23,504 nt of DNA from Candidatus Delongbacteria bacterium (lineage in GTDB: Bacteria; JAGOEH01): contig JAGOEH010000033.1 of the NCBI GenBank assembly GCA_017997825.1, positions 1 through 23,504 of the forward strand, given 5' to 3'. Within the stretch, counting starts at the first letter, position 1. Each line of letters begins with the position of its first letter. Below the pieces are notes generated by a model. The model was given only the letters and a program-made list of their open reading frames with translations, made no database searches and was not told where the DNA came from. Below are positions 8,257 through 16,035 of the stretch, one piece after another. The position numbers were made by a program, and so were the translations under genes.

Positions 8257-8976
8257 TTGCACAATGAACAATTGATCTTAAGTAAGCTAATTGAATTACA
8301 GAATTTCGACAATGAAATTCTCGACTTAGAGAAGCAGTATTATTCCATTCCGTCTTCTTTAGAATCCATCCGTAATAAAATACAACACCTGAATGACCAT
8401 GTCGATCAACTTACCCTACAAAGCAAAGAAAAGCATCAGCATCTGGAGGATTTGCAGCAGGAAACGAAAGATGCGGAAGAGAGTCTCGAAAAAAATCAGT
8501 CCCGTCTGATGGAGGTTAAAACCAATCGGGAATATGATGCGATCCTGAACGAAATCGAGAGTGGTCAGATTCGGATCAAAAAGCATCATGAATCGATGCT
8601 TACCACCCAGGATGAGATCCAGAAACTGGAAAAAGAGCTTGAGAAATCTCAGGCGGAACGCGATAAATATAGTGAGGAGTATCAGCCGATCCTGGATGAA
8701 TTAACCACCAAATACCAGGGGATCAAGGTCGATTTTGAAGCCAAGCAGGAAATCCGAAAACAGAAAATAAAAGAGATACCTAAGGCTTATCTGACCCGCT
8801 ATGAACGTGTCCGTAAGGGCACCGACGGACGCGTCGTCGTTAAGATTATCCGTAACAGCGCTTGTGGGGGGTGCTGTCAGGCTCTGCCCAAACAAAAACT
8901 GAATGAAATCAGACGAAACAGTCATGTCATACACTGTGAATATTGTGGTAGAATACTGTATTGGGAAGATGAATAA
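8257..8976 (+). CDS. Coiled-coil protein with C-terminal C4-type zinc ribbon
   Basis: The product of about 239 residues starts HNEQLILSKLIELQNFDNEI after the initiator and forms a long heptad-rich coiled coil to about residue 165. A zinc ribbon closes it: CGGCC, then CEYCGRILYWEDE near the end, giving two Cys pairs. This matches the zf-RING_7/C4-type zinc-ribbon family (PF02591), whose exact role is not well established. Start choice: AAGGAG at 8245-8250 abuts the ATG at 8251, leaving no spacer, whereas the TTG at 8257 has a six-base spacer and agrees with the usual family start. I therefore prefer TTG; the ATG at 8251 is the alternative. The gene follows the tRNA by 17 bases and ends just before rnpB. 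No signal peptide is seen. Confidence 0.85.
   Translation: MHNEQLILSKLIELQNFDNEILDLEKQYYSIPSSLESIRNKIQHLNDHVDQLTLQSKEKHQHLEDLQQETKDAEESLEKNQSRLMEVKTNREYDAILNEIESGQIRIKKHHESMLTTQDEIQKLEKELEKSQAERDKYSEEYQPILDELTTKYQGIKVDFEAKQEIRKQKIKEIPKAYLTRYERVRKGTDGRVVVKIIRNSACGGCCQALPKQKLNEIRRNSHVIHCEYCGRILYWEDE
8946..8954 (+). promoter_or_regulatory. Possible extended -10 promoter for rnpB
   Basis: TGGTAGAAT inside the end of the zinc-ribbon gene matches an extended -10 element. It would start transcription near 8961, about 20 bases before the RNase P RNA. I see no good -35 box. rnpB could equally be processed from the upstream transcript. Confidence 0.35.
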
Positions 8977-8979
8977 CCA

Positions 8980-9305
8980 GGTTAGAGGCAAATAAGATGG
9001 CTGCTTGAGCGTAAGCTTGAGAGGAAAGTCCGGACTCCATTGGGTAGGATGATTCCTAACAGGAATAGGGAGCAATCCTTAGACAGTGCCACAGAAACGA
9101 AACCTGTCATTCTGACCGCTTTCGGCTAGGATCGATAAGGGTGAAAAGCGGTAAACCTCATCCGGAGCAAGACCAAATAAGAAAGCTTGCCAACCCTGCA
9201 GTACAGCTTTCGGGTAGGTCGCTGGACAGAAGGAGTGATCCTTCTGCTAGATAGATAGCCATCACCTTTCAGGTACAGAATCCGGCTTATTATTTGCCTT
9301 TAACC
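8980..9305 (+). ncRNA. rnpB: RNase P RNA (bacterial type A)
   Basis: RNase P RNA is the catalytic RNA that cleaves tRNA 5' leaders. The universally conserved blocks are present in order: GAGGAAAGTCCGGACTCC (CR I), GTGCCACAGAAACG, GGTAAACCTCATCCGGAGC, AAGACCAAATAAG, TAGATAGATAGCC and ACAGAATCCGGCTTAT. Helix P1 can be drawn from GGTTA (8980-8984) with TAACC (9301-9305) and GGCAAATA (8987-8994) with TATTTGCC (9291-9298). P2 is GATGGC with GCCATC. Exact ends are uncertain by roughly 10 bases. It lies between the zinc-ribbon gene and exbB with no visible terminator, so the mature RNA may be trimmed from a longer transcript. Confidence 0.95.
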
Positions 9306-9323
9306 AAGAAAAAGGGGTGTCCT

Positions 9324-9944
9324 ATGGATTTTATGATTCGGTTATTTGTGGATGGCGGAACCACCATGTATTTTATTTTATTTTTCAATTTGGTGGCGTT
9401 GTTTATCATTTTGGAACGGATCTATTATTTGTTTTTCCGGGCCAACATGGATGCCAATCAGTTTATGGGCGAGATCCAGCGATTGTATAAAGAGAAGAAG
9501 ATCAACGATGCGATCGGCTTGGCGTATAAGCGGAACAAGCCGTTCAGCCGGTTGATTGGAGCGGCCTTACAGAATCATGAGAATACGGATCGCGGGATCC
9601 AGGACGCGATGGATGAGGTATTCTTGACCGAATCGCCGCGGATCAAGCGGTATACTTCATTTTTGACGGTATTGGGTCAGATTACGACTCTATTGGGGCT
9701 GCTGGGCACGATTGTCGGATTGATCGAGGCATTTGATGCGCTGGCGGGCGTTAATCCGGCTTTGCGGACCGAACAGTTGGCGATGGGGATATCCAAAGCC
9801 ATGGCGACCACGGCCTACGGCCTGATGGTGGCCGTATTCTGCATTTTCGGCTACGCCATCCTGAACGTGAAAACCGATCAACTGATCGATGATATTGATG
9901 AAAACTCCGTCAAAATCATCAACTTCATCAATCGTTACCGATAA
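9324..9944 (+). CDS. exbB: ExbB/TolQ/MotA-family proton-channel protein, copy 1
   Basis: The 206-residue inner-membrane protein belongs to the ExbB/TolQ family, which forms a pentameric proton channel around ExbD/TolR. Three membrane segments are visible: near residues 14-38, 112-140 (TVLGQITTLLGLLGTIVGLI) and 160-182 (AMATTAYGLMVAVFCIFGYA), with a cytoplasmic loop between the first two. GLLGTIVGLIEAF and ATTAYGL are family hallmarks. The start is the ATG with AAGGGGTG upstream; an in-frame ATG at 9294 lies inside the rnpB P1 stem and is rejected. Two exbD-like genes follow after 11 bases. The coding sequence differs from the gene at 12098 only at 9851 and 9941, both silent. Leu is often encoded by TTG here, unlike many neighbours. 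Confidence 0.93.
   Translation: MDFMIRLFVDGGTTMYFILFFNLVALFIILERIYYLFFRANMDANQFMGEIQRLYKEKKINDAIGLAYKRNKPFSRLIGAALQNHENTDRGIQDAMDEVFLTESPRIKRYTSFLTVLGQITTLLGLLGTIVGLIEAFDALAGVNPALRTEQLAMGISKAMATTAYGLMVAVFCIFGYAILNVKTDQLIDDIDENSVKIINFINRYR
9324..9944 (+). repeat. Direct repeat, first copy (partner at 12098-12718)
   Basis: 621 bases match 12098-12718 with two differences: C9851 against T12625, and A9941 against G12715. Identity begins at about the ATG and ends at the stop codon; upstream and downstream sequences are unrelated. The copies are 2774 bases apart in the same orientation. Confidence 0.97.
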
Positions 9945-9955
9945 GCAGGTACCCT

Positions 9956-10411
9956 ATGCCATTCGCGGTTTCAAAACGAGCTTCCAAGCATAATCCCATG
10001 AAGGACATCAACATTGTTTCGGTGTTGAATGTTTTTTTAATTCTGATACCTTTCATTCTCCTGACCGTGGTTATGTCCAGAATGGTCTCTCTTAATCTGC
10101 GCTTGCCTGAAAAAAAAGAAGAAGGGGTCAAAACCAGGACCGATACCCAGCTCAAACAACGTATCTCCCTGATTATCTCCCCCGATTCCATCCAGTTTAA
10201 GCAGGATTCCATTTCTATCGCTTCATACCCCCTGACCATCCTCCACGATCAGCCGTCATTCAAACTAGTCTGTGACAGTATTAAAAGCCGCTATGCTCAA
10301 GTCGATAACATCCTGTTCAAACCGGCCGATAATATTGCCTATCAGACTGTTGTCTCGTTGATGGATATTACCCGTGCTTCAGGTTTTAAACGCATTAGTT
10401 TAGCTTACTAA
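9956..10411 (+). CDS. ExbD/TolR-family protein with Asn in place of the membrane Asp
   Basis: The 151-residue protein has ExbD topology: a short cytoplasmic start, one membrane helix at about residues 18-40 (INIVSVLNVFLILIPFILL) and a periplasmic domain. In ExbD/TolR the helix carries an essential Asp (E. coli ExbD D25) needed for proton use. Here the aligned residue is Asn25, in a DINI-VSVLNVFLIL context that otherwise aligns well with DINVTPFIDVMLVL. The periplasmic part ends VVSLMDITRASGFKRISLAY, like the usual ExbD tail. It lies 11 bases after exbB and 16 before a second exbD that keeps the Asp. It probably forms a mixed dimer with that paralogue inside the ExbB pore; the pairing is inference. 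Confidence 0.85.
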   Translation: MPFAVSKRASKHNPMKDINIVSVLNVFLILIPFILLTVVMSRMVSLNLRLPEKKEEGVKTRTDTQLKQRISLIISPDSIQFKQDSISIASYPLTILHDQPSFKLVCDSIKSRYAQVDNILFKPADNIAYQTVVSLMDITRASGFKRISLAY

Positions 10412-10427
10412 CCGGGAGGAGGGTAAT

Positions 10428-10979
10428 ATGCCGTTTCCTGTTTCCAAACGCTATGAAAACCGGTTCCATAATAAAATGAGGGACCGCAGTATATTCAATC
10501 TCAATATTACCACCCTTCTGGATCTATTCATCATCATCATTTTTTTCCTGCTGGAAACCTTCACTACCGACGGAAAAATTCCGCCGGTTTCTACCCAGCT
10601 GGTTATCCCCAAGAGTATGTCGGTCGATCTGATCCAGAATTATGGGGTCGTGCTCCATATCACTCATGATCAATTGTACTGCCAAAATCAATCAGTATGC
10701 AGTCTGGAGCGGATCCGGAGTTCGTCGGCTCTCAAGATCGATTCTCTCTTCTTTGTCCTGAATGAACGTTATGATCAGATGAACCGTTATATTCAGGACA
10801 ATAAAGCGACCCAGAATGAATTTCGTGATCTGAAGGGCCTATTGACCATTGTCGGCGACCGCAATACCTCCTATGGGGTCTTGAAAAAAATTATCTATAC
10901 CTCTTATTTAAGTGGATTCAATAATATTTTCCTGGCTACCGAACAAACCGCCGGCAGTAAAGAGATTGATCTCCATTGA
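10428..10979 (+). CDS. ExbD/TolR-family protein with intact membrane Asp
   Basis: The 183-residue protein starts MPFPVSKRYENRF, close to the MPFAVSKR start of the preceding paralogue, and has one membrane helix at about residues 26-44 (NITTLLDLFIIIIFFLL). Asp32 takes the place of the essential ExbD Asp. The periplasmic part is longer than in its neighbour and ends with the family-like KKIIYTSYLSGFNNIFLATE. A very strong ribosome-binding site, GGGAGGAGGGT, precedes the ATG. With the upstream Asn25 paralogue it offers an asymmetric ExbD pair for one ExbB ring. Confidence 0.87.
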   Translation: MPFPVSKRYENRFHNKMRDRSIFNLNITTLLDLFIIIIFFLLETFTTDGKIPPVSTQLVIPKSMSVDLIQNYGVVLHITHDQLYCQNQSVCSLERIRSSSALKIDSLFFVLNERYDQMNRYIQDNKATQNEFRDLKGLLTIVGDRNTSYGVLKKIIYTSYLSGFNNIFLATEQTAGSKEIDLH

Positions 10980-11027
10980 TGAAATGGTTCGCTTGCCAAA
11001 GCCATAAAACCTATTTAAGGAAATATT

Positions 11028-12038
11028 ATGAGATTTAAAAGAAAATTAGGTGAAATCCTGACTGAAAAGGGCATTATAAATGAAAACCAAGTCCTGGAAA
11101 CTCTGGCGTATCAGAAAGAGCATGGCGGTCGGCTGGGCGGTAACCTGGTTCGATTGGGATTCTGCAATGCCGACCAGGTAACCGATGCCATTATCGATCA
11201 ATTGTCCGAATCCAATCTGGATTCATTAAGCGGATACCTGGTTGATACCTCCACCGTTGCTCTGATTCCTTATGATATGGCCAAAGATAACCAGATTATG
11301 CCGATCGAACTGGACGGCCAGATCCTCCTGACCGCGTCCACCCAACCTCTATCGCCCGAGCTGACTACCGCAGTCCTGCAGCAAACCGGATACCATGCCA
11401 AAACCCTGGTCCTGCCTGAACCGGTTATCCGTTCCGCAATTCAAGAATACTACGCCCCCCTGCTCCAGGCCAAAAAAAGCTGGGTGGATGACGACCGTTT
11501 CCGTAGCCTCCTGGTAATCGTGATCATTCTCCTGCTTTTGCTCTTCCTGGTCTGTAATTTCAAAGAACAGGCCCGCAGCTATAAGGAAAGCAGTCTGAAC
11601 ACCAAACCCCAGCAGGAAATGATCGAGGAACTCAATCCAATGGGATTTGAAGTTGATGATGACCTGGACATGAATACCGTAGCCGATATGGTCGATGACC
11701 TCCTCAGCAGCCAGGAAGGCGAAATCCTGATTCTGGAAGGCAAAAAATTTCGTGACCATAAAGCCGTCAAGCGAGTTCTGGCTTGGAATCTGGATGAGTT
11801 GATCCGATACTATAACCTCTACCTGCGTCGTAAACCTACCCTTAGAGGCAACGTGACCTTCAACATCACCATCGAACCTGAGGGGGTTGTCAGCAATGTC
11901 AAGATCATGGAAAGCGAAATCAAAGATCAGGTTTTTGTGAATGGCGCCATTGAAATTATCAAGCAATGGAAATTCGAACCCATTGACGAAGGTACCGTGA
12001 TAATTAATTTCCCCTTTAATTTTACCCTGGTTAGGTAA
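11028..12038 (+). CDS. MshEN-like domain fused through one membrane helix to a TonB/AgmX-like C-terminal domain
   Basis: The 336-residue protein has three parts. Residues 6-58 fit the MshEN cyclic-di-GMP receptor consensus (RLGxxL..G....L...L..Q, five residues, then a second copy). Motif 1 is KLGEILTEKG to Q29, the spacer is residues 30-34, and motif 2 is RLGGNLVRLG to Q58. Only the first Arg is changed, to Lys. The T2SSE_N-like fold may continue to about 145. One membrane helix follows at 160-177 (SLLVIVIILLLLLFLVC), with basic and acidic residues before it. Residues 250-336 resemble the TonB/AgmX-PglI C-terminal domain: LRRKPTLRGNVTFNITIEP, GVVSNVKIMES, IIKQWKFEP. This gives a cytoplasmic sensor and a periplasmic transducer, the orientation of TonB. 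An AAGGAAA site precedes the ATG. It lies between the exbD pair and the second exbB. Direct cyclic-di-GMP binding is inferred from the motif. Confidence 0.85.
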   Translation: MRFKRKLGEILTEKGIINENQVLETLAYQKEHGGRLGGNLVRLGFCNADQVTDAIIDQLSESNLDSLSGYLVDTSTVALIPYDMAKDNQIMPIELDGQILLTASTQPLSPELTTAVLQQTGYHAKTLVLPEPVIRSAIQEYYAPLLQAKKSWVDDDRFRSLLVIVIILLLLLFLVCNFKEQARSYKESSLNTKPQQEMIEELNPMGFEVDDDLDMNTVADMVDDLLSSQEGEILILEGKKFRDHKAVKRVLAWNLDELIRYYNLYLRRKPTLRGNVTFNITIEPEGVVSNVKIMESEIKDQVFVNGAIEIIKQWKFEPIDEGTVIINFPFNFTLVR

Positions 12039-12097
12039 TTAGTTTTGAACGGGAACGCAAAACAATTGATCATGGACAATACAGGAAGGGAACAGTT

Positions 12098-12718
12098 ATG
12101 GATTTTATGATTCGGTTATTTGTGGATGGCGGAACCACCATGTATTTTATTTTATTTTTCAATTTGGTGGCGTTGTTTATCATTTTGGAACGGATCTATT
12201 ATTTGTTTTTCCGGGCCAACATGGATGCCAATCAGTTTATGGGCGAGATCCAGCGATTGTATAAAGAGAAGAAGATCAACGATGCGATCGGCTTGGCGTA
12301 TAAGCGGAACAAGCCGTTCAGCCGGTTGATTGGAGCGGCCTTACAGAATCATGAGAATACGGATCGCGGGATCCAGGACGCGATGGATGAGGTATTCTTG
12401 ACCGAATCGCCGCGGATCAAGCGGTATACTTCATTTTTGACGGTATTGGGTCAGATTACGACTCTATTGGGGCTGCTGGGCACGATTGTCGGATTGATCG
12501 AGGCATTTGATGCGCTGGCGGGCGTTAATCCGGCTTTGCGGACCGAACAGTTGGCGATGGGGATATCCAAAGCCATGGCGACCACGGCCTACGGCCTGAT
12601 GGTGGCCGTATTCTGCATTTTCGGTTACGCCATCCTGAACGTGAAAACCGATCAACTGATCGATGATATTGATGAAAACTCCGTCAAAATCATCAACTTC
12701 ATCAATCGTTACCGGTAA
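12098..12718 (+). CDS. exbB: ExbB/TolQ/MotA-family proton-channel protein, copy 2
   Basis: The protein is identical in all 206 residues to the product of 9324-9944, including the three membrane segments and the GLLGTIVGLIEAF hallmark. AGGAAGG lies shortly before the ATG. Unlike copy 1, no exbD follows: uppS starts three bases after the stop. It could supply extra ExbB for the same motor, or link its expression to the cell-envelope genes downstream. Upstream and downstream sequences differ from those of copy 1, so expression signals are independent. Near-total silent-site identity points to recent duplication or gene conversion. Confidence 0.93.
   Translation: MDFMIRLFVDGGTTMYFILFFNLVALFIILERIYYLFFRANMDANQFMGEIQRLYKEKKINDAIGLAYKRNKPFSRLIGAALQNHENTDRGIQDAMDEVFLTESPRIKRYTSFLTVLGQITTLLGLLGTIVGLIEAFDALAGVNPALRTEQLAMGISKAMATTAYGLMVAVFCIFGYAILNVKTDQLIDDIDENSVKIINFINRYR
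12098..12718 (+). repeat. Direct repeat, second copy (partner at 9324-9944)
   Basis: 621 bases match 9324-9944 with two silent differences. Recombination between the copies would delete both exbD genes and the MshEN-TonB gene. Confidence 0.97.
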
Positions 12719-12721
12719 ATA

Positions 12722-13459
12722 ATGGATTTGACTTCCCACTCCCAGCCTGACTCGCCGCCGAATCCCCGTCATGTGGCCATCATCATGGATGGCAATGGGC
12801 GATGGGCCAAAAAACGGAAAATGCCCCGCATTGTCGGGCACCGGGCCGGAATCAAAACCGTCAAACGCATCGTCGAATTCGCCGGTAAAATTAACCTGGA
12901 GTACCTGACTCTCTATACCTTTTCTACCGAAAACTGGTCGCGTCCCCAGGATGAAGTCTCCGGTCTGATGAAACTGTTCTATGAAAATCTGATCAGCCAA
13001 ATCAACGAATTAAACCGGAATAATGTCCGATTAGCTGTTATCGGTGATCTTTCACGGCTTCCTTCCAACATCCAGGAAGAATTGGCGCGTTCAACCCGGA
13101 GCCTGAGCGTCAATACCGGCCTGACTCTGGTGCTGGCCATTAACTATGGGGCTCGGGACGAACTATGCCGCGCTATTCGGCGTATTATCCAGGATGTTGC
13201 AGATCACCGGCTCTCCAGCCAAGAGATCGATTATTCAAAAATCGCTCAATACCTCGATACGGCCGCCATTCCCGATCCGGAACTGATCATCAGAACCTCC
13301 GGTGAATTCCGGCTCTCCAACTTTCTTCTCTATCAGTCCGCTTACAGCGAATTCTATATCAGTCAGAAACTCTGGCCCGATTTTAACGAAGAGGATTTCA
13401 TGCTCGCCCTGGATTCGTTCCGATCCCGAGACCGCCGTTTCGGAGGAATCGGATGCTGA
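12722..13459 (+). CDS. uppS: Isoprenyl transferase / undecaprenyl diphosphate synthase
   Basis: UppS adds cis isoprene units to farnesyl diphosphate to make the lipid carrier for peptidoglycan and other envelope polymers, in the cytoplasm. The 245-residue length is normal. Family motifs are all visible: HVAIIMDGNGRWAKKR with the catalytic Asp, GHRAG, TLYTFSTENWSRP, and the C-terminal RTSGEFRLSNFLLYQSAYSE. The gene begins three bases after exbB copy 2 with no clear ribosome-binding site, which suggests reinitiation after exbB. Its last seven bases overlap cdsA. The order uppS-cdsA-dxr is common in bacteria. Confidence 0.97.
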   Translation: MDLTSHSQPDSPPNPRHVAIIMDGNGRWAKKRKMPRIVGHRAGIKTVKRIVEFAGKINLEYLTLYTFSTENWSRPQDEVSGLMKLFYENLISQINELNRNNVRLAVIGDLSRLPSNIQEELARSTRSLSVNTGLTLVLAINYGARDELCRAIRRIIQDVADHRLSSQEIDYSKIAQYLDTAAIPDPELIIRTSGEFRLSNFLLYQSAYSEFYISQKLWPDFNEEDFMLALDSFRSRDRRFGGIGC

Positions 13460-14250
13460 TCCGGATTATGGTAAGCCTGGTCCTGATCCCTCTGGTCTTG
13501 GGCCTTTCCTATTACGGCCGGGTGCCTTTCCGGCTGTTTATTCTGACCGTCCAATTGCTGGCCGGACATGAACTTCTGAATTTGATTCAGCAGAAGAGAA
13601 TTAAAACCTTTCCGATAGCATCCGCTATCTGGCTGACGGCCTGCCTGACGGTTTCCGCTGTTTTTCCACAAATTCCCTTGATACTCTTGGGTTTGGGCTG
13701 GATGCTGATGCTGACCATCCTGATGGTCAGCCGGGGAGAAACCGAAAACAGTATTACAACTTATAGTGCCGGAGTCGGGGCTATGCTCTATATTCTGTTA
13801 CCCGGCTGGTTCTGGTATCAGCTCCAATCGGAATTCGGATTTTTCTTTCTGATGGTGGTATATGCCGGAACCTGGGTACCGGATAGTGGGGCCTATTTTG
13901 TCGGATCCGCTTTCGGACGGCACAAAATCTCACCATCCATCAGTCCCAAAAAGAGCCTGGAAGGACTCATTGGAGGTGCCGCCATCACCATTCTCATTAT
14001 TTATGGACTTGGAACCTGGGGAAATCAACGGCTGGGACTCGATTTCAAGCCGTGGATGATGGTTTTGTATGCAATCCTGATATCGATCATCGGATTCTAT
14101 GGCGATCTGTTTGAAAGTATGCTGAAACGGGACGCGGCCGTTAAGGATTCTTCCCATTTGATTCCGGGCCACGGTGGAGTTCTGGACCGCCTGGACAGCT
14201 TTTACTTCAATATCATCTTCAGCTATTATTTTTTTATGTGGTTTTTATGA
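13453..14250 (+). CDS. cdsA: Phosphatidate cytidylyltransferase (CDP-diacylglycerol synthase)
   Basis: CdsA converts phosphatidic acid and CTP to CDP-diacylglycerol, the precursor of bacterial phospholipids, in the inner membrane. The 265-residue protein has about eight hydrophobic segments and ends with the family signature: SMLKRDAAVKDSSHLIPGHG followed by GVLDRLDS. DSGAYFVGSAFGRHKISPSI and SPKKSLEG, also typical, precede it. The start overlaps the end of uppS by seven bases, and the stop overlaps the dxr start in ATGA, so the three genes are translationally linked. Confidence 0.96.
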   Translation: MLIRIMVSLVLIPLVLGLSYYGRVPFRLFILTVQLLAGHELLNLIQQKRIKTFPIASAIWLTACLTVSAVFPQIPLILLGLGWMLMLTILMVSRGETENSITTYSAGVGAMLYILLPGWFWYQLQSEFGFFFLMVVYAGTWVPDSGAYFVGSAFGRHKISPSISPKKSLEGLIGGAAITILIIYGLGTWGNQRLGLDFKPWMMVLYAILISIIGFYGDLFESMLKRDAAVKDSSHLIPGHGGVLDRLDSFYFNIIFSYYFFMWFL

Positions 14251-15389
14251 AAACAATTTTGCTTTTGGGATCAACCGGTTCAATCGGTGAAAATACCCTG
14301 GAGATCATCCGACGATTTCCGGAAGAGTTTCAGGCGGTGGCATTGGTAGCCGGTCGGCAGTGGGAAGCGGTTTATCGCCAGGCCCTGGAATTCAAGCCCT
14401 CTGCCGTGGTGTTGTTTGATGAAACCGCCGCCGGACAGCTTAGACCCCTGATCAGTCCCATTCCCGTCTATAGCGGGATGGAGGGAATCTTACGGGTGAT
14501 TGAGGAAACGGATTTTGATTATTTGGTCAATGCGGTAGTCGGCGCGGTAGGACTGTTGCCGACCTATCATGCGATCGGCAAAGCCCGGCGAATTGCCTTG
14601 GCCAACAAAGAAACCCTGGTCATGGGAGGAACCTTGATCCGGCAGAAACTGGCCGGATCATCGACTGAACTGCTTCCGATCGACAGCGAGCACAGCGCTA
14701 TTTTCCAATGCCTTGACGGCCGCCGGCCCTGGGTTAAAAAGATCATTCTGACGGCATCCGGAGGCCCCTTCTATTTCCGCCCTGAATTGGATCTGAACCG
14801 GATCACCCCGGATCAAGCCTTGAAACATCCGACCTGGCGCATGGGCGCTAAAATTACCATCGATTCAGCCTCGCTGATGAATAAAGCCCTCGAAATCATC
14901 GAGGCCGCTTTTCTGTTCGATTTGGATCCCCACCGGATCGAGGTGGTCATCCATCCCCAGTCCTATGTCCACTCCCTGGTGGAATTCATTGATGGTTCCC
15001 AATTGGCTCAGATGAGCCGACCCGATATGAAAATCCCGATTCAGTATTCGCTCTTTTATCCGGATCGGGCTGCCTCTCCCCACATTAATCCTCCCTTATA
15101 TGAATTAGGGCGAATGGAATTTTATCAACCCGATTTGGAACGGTTTCCGGCTATCCGGCTGGCCTGGAGAGCCTTGGAAGAAGGGCAGGCCTCGGCGGTA
15201 GCCCTGAATGCCGCCAATGAAGTGGCAGTCGACGCATTTTTGAACGGGAAAATCCCCTTCACCCACATCTATCGGCTGGCCGAATCCGCTATGGATCGCT
15301 TCGGCCGACAGCCGATCGGCAGTTTGGATGATCTATTGCGAATGGATCACGATATCCGCCGCCAAATCGTCACTGACCTTGAAACCTGA
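14247..15389 (+). CDS. dxr: 1-deoxy-D-xylulose 5-phosphate reductoisomerase
   Basis: Dxr rearranges and reduces 1-deoxyxylulose 5-phosphate to methylerythritol 4-phosphate with NADPH, the committed step of the MEP isoprenoid pathway. The 380-residue protein opens with the nucleotide-binding KTILLLGSTGSIGENTLEII and has ALANKETLVMGG, LPIDSEHSAIFQ, the metal and substrate block WRMGAKITIDSASLMNKALE and HPQSYVHSLVEF. The start is the ATG overlapping the cdsA stop, not the GTG at 14238. It supplies precursors that uppS ultimately uses. The usual next gene in this order, rseP, is absent; a kinase gene converges seven bases after the stop. Confidence 0.97.
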   Translation: MKTILLLGSTGSIGENTLEIIRRFPEEFQAVALVAGRQWEAVYRQALEFKPSAVVLFDETAAGQLRPLISPIPVYSGMEGILRVIEETDFDYLVNAVVGAVGLLPTYHAIGKARRIALANKETLVMGGTLIRQKLAGSSTELLPIDSEHSAIFQCLDGRRPWVKKIILTASGGPFYFRPELDLNRITPDQALKHPTWRMGAKITIDSASLMNKALEIIEAAFLFDLDPHRIEVVIHPQSYVHSLVEFIDGSQLAQMSRPDMKIPIQYSLFYPDRAASPHINPPLYELGRMEFYQPDLERFPAIRLAWRALEEGQASAVALNAANEVAVDAFLNGKIPFTHIYRLAESAMDRFGRQPIGSLDDLLRMDHDIRRQIVTDLET

Positions 15390-15396
15390 TACTCAT

Positions 15397-16035
15397 TCAA
15401 TTCACTCCAAACTCAATCTGATAGGCTAAAGGTTTACATCGGCCGGTTAGCTTAAGTTGTCCGCCCAGTTGCCGGGTCAACAACCCCACCAGCTTTAATC
15501 CCAACCTTCCGGGATGCTCAATATCGACATCATCCGGTAATCCCCGACCATCATCCTGAATAACCATCACGATCTGGTTTTCCTTGAGCTGACATTTCAA
15601 CTCAATCACTCCGGACTGATGGTCCGGAAAGGCATGCTGAAAACTGTTGCTGATCAATTCATTGACAATCATTCCGCAAGCCAGTCCCTTTTGGATGGAG
15701 ATATGAACCGGATCGATCGAATGGCGCATCAGGATGTTCTGCTGAGGATTTTTCAGATTCCGGCACAAATAGGAAAGGATCTCCGTCAGATAATCGGACA
15801 GATTGACGCTGTCGATGGAGTGCTCCTGATAAGTCAGATCATACAGCAAGGCCAGCAAACGGAACCGGTTGCGTGATGATTGTAAAACCAGTTGGGATTC
15901 AGCATTTTCCAGACTGTTGATCTGCAGATTCAGCAGACTCAGGTAGAATTGAAAATGATTCTTGACCAGATGGTGGAATTCACTGGTTTCAGCGGATAGT
16001 TGGGTCTTGTGGTCTTTGGGGTTTCCGGATTCCAT
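15397..16035 (-). CDS. Short HisKA_2-type histidine kinase without a sensor domain
   Basis: The 212-residue protein consists almost only of a kinase core. The dimerisation and phosphoacceptor helix FHHLVKNHFQFYLSLLNLQ (His21/His22) resembles the HisKA_2 motif HHRVKN, with Leu in place of Arg. The ATP-binding part has an N box (IVNELISNSFQHAFP), a G1 box (DDGRGLP) and a G2 box (GRLGLKLVGLL). There is no membrane segment, PAS or GAF domain, and no response regulator nearby, so signal input must come from a partner. AAAAAGGAT lies before the ATG. A TACAAT at 16070-16065 could be a -10 box, but the -35 is poor. It converges on dxr with only seven bases between stops. Confidence 0.83.
   Translation of the reverse strand: MESGNPKDHKTQLSAETSEFHHLVKNHFQFYLSLLNLQINSLENAESQLVLQSSRNRFRLLALLYDLTYQEHSIDSVNLSDYLTEILSYLCRNLKNPQQNILMRHSIDPVHISIQKGLACGMIVNELISNSFQHAFPDHQSGVIELKCQLKENQIVMVIQDDGRGLPDDVDIEHPGRLGLKLVGLLTRQLGGQLKLTGRCKPLAYQIEFGVN

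Noticed and set aside
9690-9881. Gln-rich minus-strand frame seen in both exbB copies
   Set aside because: It is duplicated only because exbB is duplicated; there is no start signal.
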